Source: Moesziomyces globuligerus
Taxonomy: Eukaryota > Basidiomycota > Ustilaginomycetes > Ustilaginales > Ustilaginaceae
NCBI GenBank assembly: GCA_030849465.1
Contig: JARVLF010000002.1
Coordinates: forward strand, 124,001 to 188,000
Reading direction: 5' to 3'
DNA length: 64,000 nt
Shown in pieces: positions 60,285-64,000 of the stretch; the stretch's first letter is position 1; every line of letters begins with the position of its first letter. The notes under the pieces are model-generated. The model was not told the DNA's origin. It did not search any database and saw nothing but the letters and a program-made list of their open reading frames with translations. The position numbers and the translations under genes are program-made.

Positions 60285-61460
60285 TCCTCGCATTCTGTTC
60301 CAGCCCTGTACATCGCTAGATTCTTGGTTAAATGCCTTCGTTCTTGCTCCGTCCGTGTCAGCAGGCGGACGAGCTGCGCCCGAGGAAGTGTATTCGCCCC
60401 ACACAGGTCTTGTGTTAGCGCTGAAGCTGTTGCGTCAGCACTCTTCGCCGGCCGCATTGGCGAGATGTACAGAGACATAAAGTACGCTCTTTGCTTCCGG
60501 ACTCGCACAATCCAAGTCGGGATCGATATGAATTCAGTAGTCACACCATTCGCTCCTGATCCCTCGTGTCACAATCCGGCAGCTCGAACAGATCATCTGT
60601 GGTGATGCACAGACTTGTGTTTCCGTTGCGCGGATGCAGCACGGTTGCATCCCGATCTCTGGATCGGACGAGAACAAACTCAATCGGGATGATGGCAACA
60701 AAGACTGGACCGCTGCAACGGCTATATGCTTGGGTCATCGTGATGGGGTGACACTCTGTTCTCCAGTCACATCGTAATGAAAAGTGGAAACTCGTGTATT
60801 CAAGGCAGAGTGACAAGCCGATTCATCTGCGTATAAAAACAGCAAGGCAGTCGAAAGGCAGTTCGACTGCCTATCGACTGCCTTGAGAATTGATAGGCAC
60901 TTGCACTGGCCTGTGTACAAAGAATCTCACTTTCACAATGTGAGTCCCGCTTAGCTTGTTCACGGCAAGGCCAGAATGAACCTAGCCGTCAAGTGGCGGC
61001 GGAGAAAGTAGCGGATTGGCTTTCATGAGGAAGCGAGATCCTTCTACCTTGCGCCTCAGGCACGGCTTGTTTGCCCGCTCTAGCACAGGTCCAATCAGTC
61101 AACACGCATGGCGCAAGTGGTATGTCACAGTGAGAGTTCGAGGAGAGAGCTATTGTCCAGCGCGACGAGCAGGAAGGAGCGTGTGGAGAGGATGAGGTTG
61201 ATTGGGAAAAGATGTGTGGACAGGCAATGAGAGGCAAGAGTTGGATGACCCGAGAAAGCGCGGCAAGTGGCAGGAGGAAACCTCGGAGTGAGAAGACGAA
61301 AGCGCTGATCCGCGCGCTCCTGCAAGGAGAGGTGGACAGACATGAGCCAGATTAAGTACAAAATGCAAGACGGGCAGCGACGAGTGGAACAAACAATCGG
61401 AAGCAAGAGAACGACAAGACGAGCTGGTGAGGATACAATGCAAGGAAGACTGGGCCAGTC
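60285..61460. other. Convergent region between AT3-like and CoA ligase genes
   Basis: 1.18 kb with no gene. A strong hairpin lies at 60843-60885. The remainder shows nothing recognised. Confidence 0.55.
60843..60885. repeat. Near-perfect 43-nt hairpin
   Basis: The outer arms CAAGGCAGTCGA (60843-60854) and TCGACTGCCTTG (60874-60885) pair perfectly. After one A/A mismatch (60855/60873) the inner arms AGGCAGT (60856-60862) and ACTGCCT (60866-60872) pair around a TCG loop. This gives 19 base pairs in 43 nt. The inner arm repeats the motif of the outer arm. Confidence 0.97.
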
Positions 61461-63164
61461 TCACGCGGCAGCAACCGGCGAGACGGGCGAAAAGATGTTC
61501 TCCTTGGCCTCCTCGTCGTTCTTGCCGTTGTTTGCGTTGACCGCCGAGAGCGTGGTGACGAGCGTGGAGCGGAGCTGGTTCTGGGCATCGGCCTTGGCGG
61601 CCTCGCGTGCGGCTTCGTCGCGAAGAAGTCGTCGCAGGATCTTTCCCGAAGGCGACTTGGGAATGGTGGCCACCCACTCGATGCCGCCGCGGATCTTCTT
61701 GTGTGCGGCGACGAGCTTCTCCATGTGGGCGCGCACGCGCTTCTCGAGCTCCATGCACTCGTCGGGCTTGTTGAGCAGGTCTAGGTTGCGCGGGACAATG
61801 CAGGCGCGCGGAACCTCGGTCATCTGAGCGGGGCACCAGGTGCCAAAGACAGCCACGTCGGCCACCTCGGGGTGACTCGTGATGACGGCCTCAAGCTCGG
61901 CGGGCGAGACCTGGAAGCCCTTAAACTTGATCAGGTCCTTGATGCGGTCCACGATAAAGATCTCGGTGTTACGCATCACAGCGACATCGCCCGTCTTGAA
62001 CCAGCCATCGTCGGTGAAAGCATCGCGTGTGGCTTCCTCGTTGTCCAGGTAGCCCTTCATGATGGTGGGGCCACGCAGCCAGACCTCGCCGGGCACGCCC
62101 TCACGGCCCTGCTCCTGACCAACATCGTGACCCTCCTCCGAAACCAGGCGGACCTCGACACCGGGAGCGATACGGCCGGCAGCGCCCTTTGAGTTGGGCA
62201 GCTCCTTGGGACCGGAGCAGATGACCGAGGGGAGCGACTCGGTGAGGCCGTAGCCGTTGAGCACGGCCATCCCTGGGTAGCGCCTCTCGAGCAGCTCGAA
62301 GAGCTCTGCCGAGAGCGGCGCGGCTCCGCACTGGACGCACTTGAGGCTCGACATGTTGTACTTTTCCGGCACGGGGCTCTTGGCGAGCTGGAGAAGAACG
62401 GGTGGAACGACCAACGAGGCGGTGGCGCGGTGCTCCTGAATCTTCTCGCAGAAGAGATCCAAGCTGAACTTGGGGAGAATGACGATCTTCATGCCGAGGT
62501 AGAAGGGGTGGTGCATGAGCTTGATGAGACCGAAGATGTGGTAGAAGGGCAAGAAGCCGACCTGGACGTCCTTTTGGCCAAAGTAGTCGTCGTGAGTGGC
62601 GATAAGAGCCATGACGCTGTGGATGACGTTGGAGTGTGTGATCTCGACGCCCTTGGCAGAGCCCGAGGTGCCAGACGAGAACATGATGAAGGCCGTCTCC
62701 TTGGCTGGGTCCTCAACGCGGTACGACTCGAGCTCGTTGTCGGTGAGCTGGGCGCGGAGGTCGGGCTCGCCGTGCGCGCCAAGCACGAGATCATCGGCGT
62801 CGTCGAACATGTAGAGGCCGTCGGTGGCTGCAGAAGAGGTAGCGGAGACGGTGAGGCGGCCCATGGCGGCCTTTGCCTGCTCCCATGCGGCGCGAGCATT
62901 GTCCTGGCACGAAGGGTGAGCAAGAACGACATCAACGGATGCCTGCTGAAGCGACTTGGCGAGCTCGCCAACGGTCAGGGCAGGGTTGACCGGAGCGGTG
63001 ACGAGACCGGCCACCTCGGCGGCGAAGACGAAGATGGGGTACATGGTGTGGTTGGGCGAGATGACACCAACGCGCTGACGGGGCTGCAGGCCGAGCTTGT
63101 GTCTCAGCGTCCAAGCCAGGCGTCGCGCTTCGCGCACGACCTGACCATGTCTGCCATGCGACAA
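61461..63164 (-). CDS. 4-coumarate-CoA-ligase-like acyl-CoA synthetase, 5' end unresolved
   Basis: About 567 codons of continuous frame; the stop is TGA at 61461-61463. ANL motifs are intact: P-loop SSGTSGSAKG, YGLTES, WFKTGD, DRIKDLIKFKGFQVSPAELE and catalytic Lys in PKSPSGKILRR. The protein activates a carboxylic acid as adenylate and then as CoA thioester; the substrate may be an aromatic or a fatty acid. The C-terminus (PVAAA) is no obvious PTS1. The frame opens just after an in-frame TGA (63168-63170) with no ATG before conserved sequence (VVREARRLAW), so roughly 50-60 N-terminal residues are missing. They must come from an upstream exon, or the TGA is a mutation or sequence error. CAG acceptors exist at about 63143-63153. 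Confidence 0.87.
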   Translation of the reverse strand: MSHGRHGQVVREARRLAWTLRHKLGLQPRQRVGVISPNHTMYPIFVFAAEVAGLVTAPVNPALTVGELAKSLQQASVDVVLAHPSCQDNARAAWEQAKAAMGRLTVSATSSAATDGLYMFDDADDLVLGAHGEPDLRAQLTDNELESYRVEDPAKETAFIMFSSGTSGSAKGVEITHSNVIHSVMALIATHDDYFGQKDVQVGFLPFYHIFGLIKLMHHPFYLGMKIVILPKFSLDLFCEKIQEHRATASLVVPPVLLQLAKSPVPEKYNMSSLKCVQCGAAPLSAELFELLERRYPGMAVLNGYGLTESLPSVICSGPKELPNSKGAAGRIAPGVEVRLVSEEGHDVGQEQGREGVPGEVWLRGPTIMKGYLDNEEATRDAFTDDGWFKTGDVAVMRNTEIFIVDRIKDLIKFKGFQVSPAELEAVITSHPEVADVAVFGTWCPAQMTEVPRACIVPRNLDLLNKPDECMELEKRVRAHMEKLVAAHKKIRGGIEWVATIPKSPSGKILRRLLRDEAAREAAKADAQNQLRSTLVTTLSAVNANNGKNDEEAKENIFSPVSPVAAA

Positions 63165-63170
63165 CGATCA

Positions 63171-64000
63171 TCCGAAAAAGCCCGTCACGGCGGTATAGAT
63201 AGGGTGACGCCAGGATGAAGTGGACGACGTATTGCCGATCGAGGACACATCGGGGTCAAGATCGAAAATATCGCGTCGATCCGATGGAGGAAAAAGAGGG
63301 TCCAGTTGAATCCGCACCGAAAATGGAGAAGGAGAGGGGGAGAAGAGGAAGCATAGATTGAAGTCAGCGTGCAGCTCGATGCATTGCGAAACCAGCGCGC
63401 GATCTTCGTTTCAGGGTACACGGCGGCTATGATGGCCATTCGGCACAGCGATGGCCATCTCGCGTGGCCTTGGCGATGCGAATGGCGTGTGAATCTGCTT
63501 GGGCGTGCAACAGCGTCCCACGAGCCCTCCTATCACAATTTGGCCGACCGTGAGACGGGCCAACGAGGTGTTGTAGATCTCGAGCCCGTCCATGATGCTG
63601 CCGGGGAAGCCACGCCAGGGACAGTGTGATAGGAGCACGCTGCTGCCGTTCCGACGTCACTCGCGCCAACAAATTGCTAGCGGAGGTCGAAAGCACGCGT
63701 ACTAGAGCTCGAGGGCGCCACAAGGGCCGAATGGAGGCAGAGAGGGCCTGAAGCGCTCGACGATCCTCTGCGATCCTCGCTTCTCGAGTGCTGAGCAGCG
63801 TCGCCGGAGCTCCGTCATGAATCGCCCTGAAAATTAAAAAATAATTTCGTGGCAGGATTCATGCGGCCGTCTGCCAGGACGAGCGGGCGCTCAGTGAGGC
63901 CGAAAATTGGACTGGCAGATCGGCTCGACTTTTTTTTCGTCAAGCAGACGCGTTCCGTGGGAGCGATGATGACCTGCGGTGCAGTGCATGTGAGTCAGGC
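63171..64000. other. Upstream of the CoA ligase: presumed first exon and promoter, unresolved
   Basis: In phase with the ligase, 80 codons are open on the minus strand (63410-63171). They have no ATG and end SWRHPIYTAVTG plus a few residues before TGA. The pyrimidine-rich part (63300-63360 on the minus strand) looks like leader. An ATG-started 60-codon frame at about 63593-63411 has no known match. No further gene is seen to the window end. Confidence 0.4.

Overview
The window is nuclear DNA of a fungus, most likely a smut-type basidiomycete (Ustilaginomycotina). The grounds are GC-rich, mostly intronless and very long genes, spliceosomal introns with GTACGT donors, intron-bearing nuclear tRNA genes, and a purely eukaryotic core gene set (symplekin/Pta1, Sec7 ARF-GEF, Mob1, Hrd3, Utp20, V-ATPase subunit G). 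The species is not assigned. I recognise 16 protein genes (the first cut by the window edge, the last with an unresolved 5' end) and three tRNA genes.

Layout. 1-4.2 kb: the 3' end of a CAP/PR-1 secreted protein, tRNA-Lys(CTT), an XPG/Rad2-family nuclease, tRNA-Val(AAC) and tRNA-Lys(TTT); all three tRNAs carry introns. 4.8-10.3 kb: V-ATPase subunit G (three introns) diverging from symplekin/Pta1. 10.9-13.3 kb: an OPT-family oligopeptide transporter, followed by 3.1 kb without a credible gene. 16.4-21.2 kb: a phenol-2-monooxygenase-like flavoenzyme diverging from a membrane-anchored histidine acid phosphatase. 21.3-28.8 kb: Sec7/BIG-type ARF-GEF and Mob1. 30.5-35.5 kb: a bacterial-type (P3B) Mg2+ P-type ATPase converging on a family 2 processive glycosyltransferase. 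37.6-54.6 kb: a fusion of a GH16/concanavalin-like lumenal domain with an acyltransferase-3 membrane domain, then Hrd3 (ERAD) and Utp20 (SSU processome), all on the + strand. 54.7-60.3 kb: a membrane-anchored GH30 glycosidase diverging from a second, stand-alone AT3-like acyltransferase. 61.5-63.2 kb: a 4-coumarate-CoA-ligase-like enzyme.

Most genes are housekeeping and functionally unrelated, as usual in fungi. The exception is the 34-60 kb stretch. Here two divergent pairs each join a carbohydrate-active enzyme with an AT3 membrane acyltransferase (GT2 with GH16L-AT3; GH30 with AT3). This is the best candidate in the window for an undescribed system, namely synthesis, trimming and O-acylation of a cell-surface glycan. 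That is inference from domains and order only. Other items worth a look are the P3B Mg2+ ATPase, a perfect 43-nt hairpin at 60843-60885, a 19-bp minisatellite at 10749-10823, an exon consisting only of the start codon in the V-ATPase G gene, and an in-frame TGA at the 5' end of the CoA-ligase reading frame.
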